This document shows positions 5,880-6,056 of a DNA stretch of 6,056 bases, in pieces. A program made the translations under genes and the position numbers. Source of the DNA: Roseiarcus sp035656495 (GTDB taxonomy: Bacteria; Pseudomonadota; Alphaproteobacteria; Rhizobiales; Beijerinckiaceae); NCBI GenBank assembly GCA_035656495.1, contig DASRSL010000061.1:1-6056 (forward strand), given 5' to 3'. The notes below the pieces were generated by a model. That model was not told the DNA's origin, did no database searches, and saw only the letters and a program-made list of their open reading frames with translations. Within the stretch, counting starts at the first letter, position 1. The number at the start of each line of letters is the position of its first letter.

Positions 5880-5935
5880 GGTGCGAATCCGAAATGTAGC
5901 CACACCCATCGTGACCCATTTCCGACAGGAGCACC
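5880..5935 (+). promoter_or_regulatory. Flagellin leader stem that sequesters the Shine-Dalgarno
   Basis: Three stacked helices enclose the ribosome binding site. GGTGC (5880-5884) pairs with GCACC (5931-5935), TCC (5888-5890) with GGA (5928-5930), and GAAATG (5891-5896) with CATTTC (5917-5922), giving 14 pairs with a GAA bulge on the left, a CGACA bulge on the right and a 20-nt loop. The Shine-Dalgarno AGGAG (5927-5931), 7 nt before the flagellin ATG, has four of its five bases paired. As drawn, the structure would keep ribosomes off the flagellin mRNA until it is opened. In Caulobacter the protein FlbT binds the flagellin 5' untranslated region and represses it; a comparable role here is an inference. 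Confidence 0.55.
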
Positions 5936-5938
5936 TTC

Positions 5939-6056
5939 ATGAGTTCAATTCTCAACAACTCGGCCGCGCTGAGCGCGTTGCAGTCCCTGCAAATGACGCA
6001 GCAATCGCTGGATATCGTGGAAAACCAGGTTTCGACCGGCCTCAGCGTTGCAACCG
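5939..6056 (+). CDS. Flagellin (partial, N-terminal 39 residues)
   Basis: The frame opens with MSSILNNSAALSALQSLQM and continues through QQSLDIVENQVSTGLSVAT to the window edge. This is the conserved D0/D1 N-terminal helix of flagellin: the MSSIL start, the ALSALQSL heptad pattern and the Q-V/I-STGL-V segment are characteristic of alphaproteobacterial flagellins. The protein is secreted through the flagellar type III apparatus without a cleaved signal and polymerises into the filament. The ATG at 5939 is fixed by AGGAG (5927-5931) 7 nt upstream and by the MSSI N-terminus itself. It is divergent from the fliF remnant. Its long leader carries strong RNA structure and possible sigma-54 and CtrA sites. 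Alphaproteobacteria often carry several flagellin copies, so fliC or fla naming cannot be settled here. Confidence 0.92.
   Translation, partial: MSSILNNSAALSALQSLQMTQQSLDIVENQVSTGLSVAT

Overview
The window looks like a chromosomal segment of a GC-rich, flagellated alphaproteobacterium, probably Hyphomicrobiales (Rhizobiales); methylotroph relatives such as the Methylocystis group are possible, but this is a guess. The signs are strongly GC-biased third codon positions, an alphaproteobacterial flagellin N-terminus, FliF text of the alphaproteobacterial type, a CtrA-like TTAA-N7-TTAG box and hairpin repeats of the CTCCCC...GGGGAG kind common in this class.

Positions 1-3864, minus strand, hold a compact operon read right to left: a Tat-exported NMT1/THI5-type solute-binding protein, an ABC ATPase, an ABC permease and a FAD-dependent oxidoreductase whose 3' end lies outside the window. 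Spacings are 6 bp, a 4-bp ATGA overlap and 26 bp, so the four are probably co-transcribed. The first three form a complete importer of the nitrate/sulfonate/taurine/pyrimidine-precursor superfamily. The permease resembles the ThiX/RibX branch, which hints at a small N-heterocycle, but neither a thiamine nor an FMN riboswitch is visible. The oxidoreductase presumably acts on the imported compound. The substrate is unknown.

Positions 3865-4350 contain no convincing intact gene. They hold the operon leader, a double-hairpin REP-like repeat (3991-4030), about 230 bp with nothing recognisable, and a duplicated GC-rich hairpin unit (4262-4332).

Positions 4232-5661, minus strand, are gene debris: the middle and C-terminal periplasmic part of the flagellar MS-ring protein FliF, lacking its N-terminus, broken by a one-base shift at 5231-5234, and fused in frame to a short lytic-transglycosylase-like C-terminal fragment.

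Positions 5662-6056, plus strand, hold a flagellin gene (first 39 codons) with a long upstream region. It carries a sigma-54-like GG-N10-GC site, a CtrA-like box and two strong RNA structures in the presumptive 5' leader. The second of these pairs out the whole Shine-Dalgarno sequence. This leader is the most interesting feature of the window and would suit translational control of flagellin, as known for FlbT in Caulobacter.
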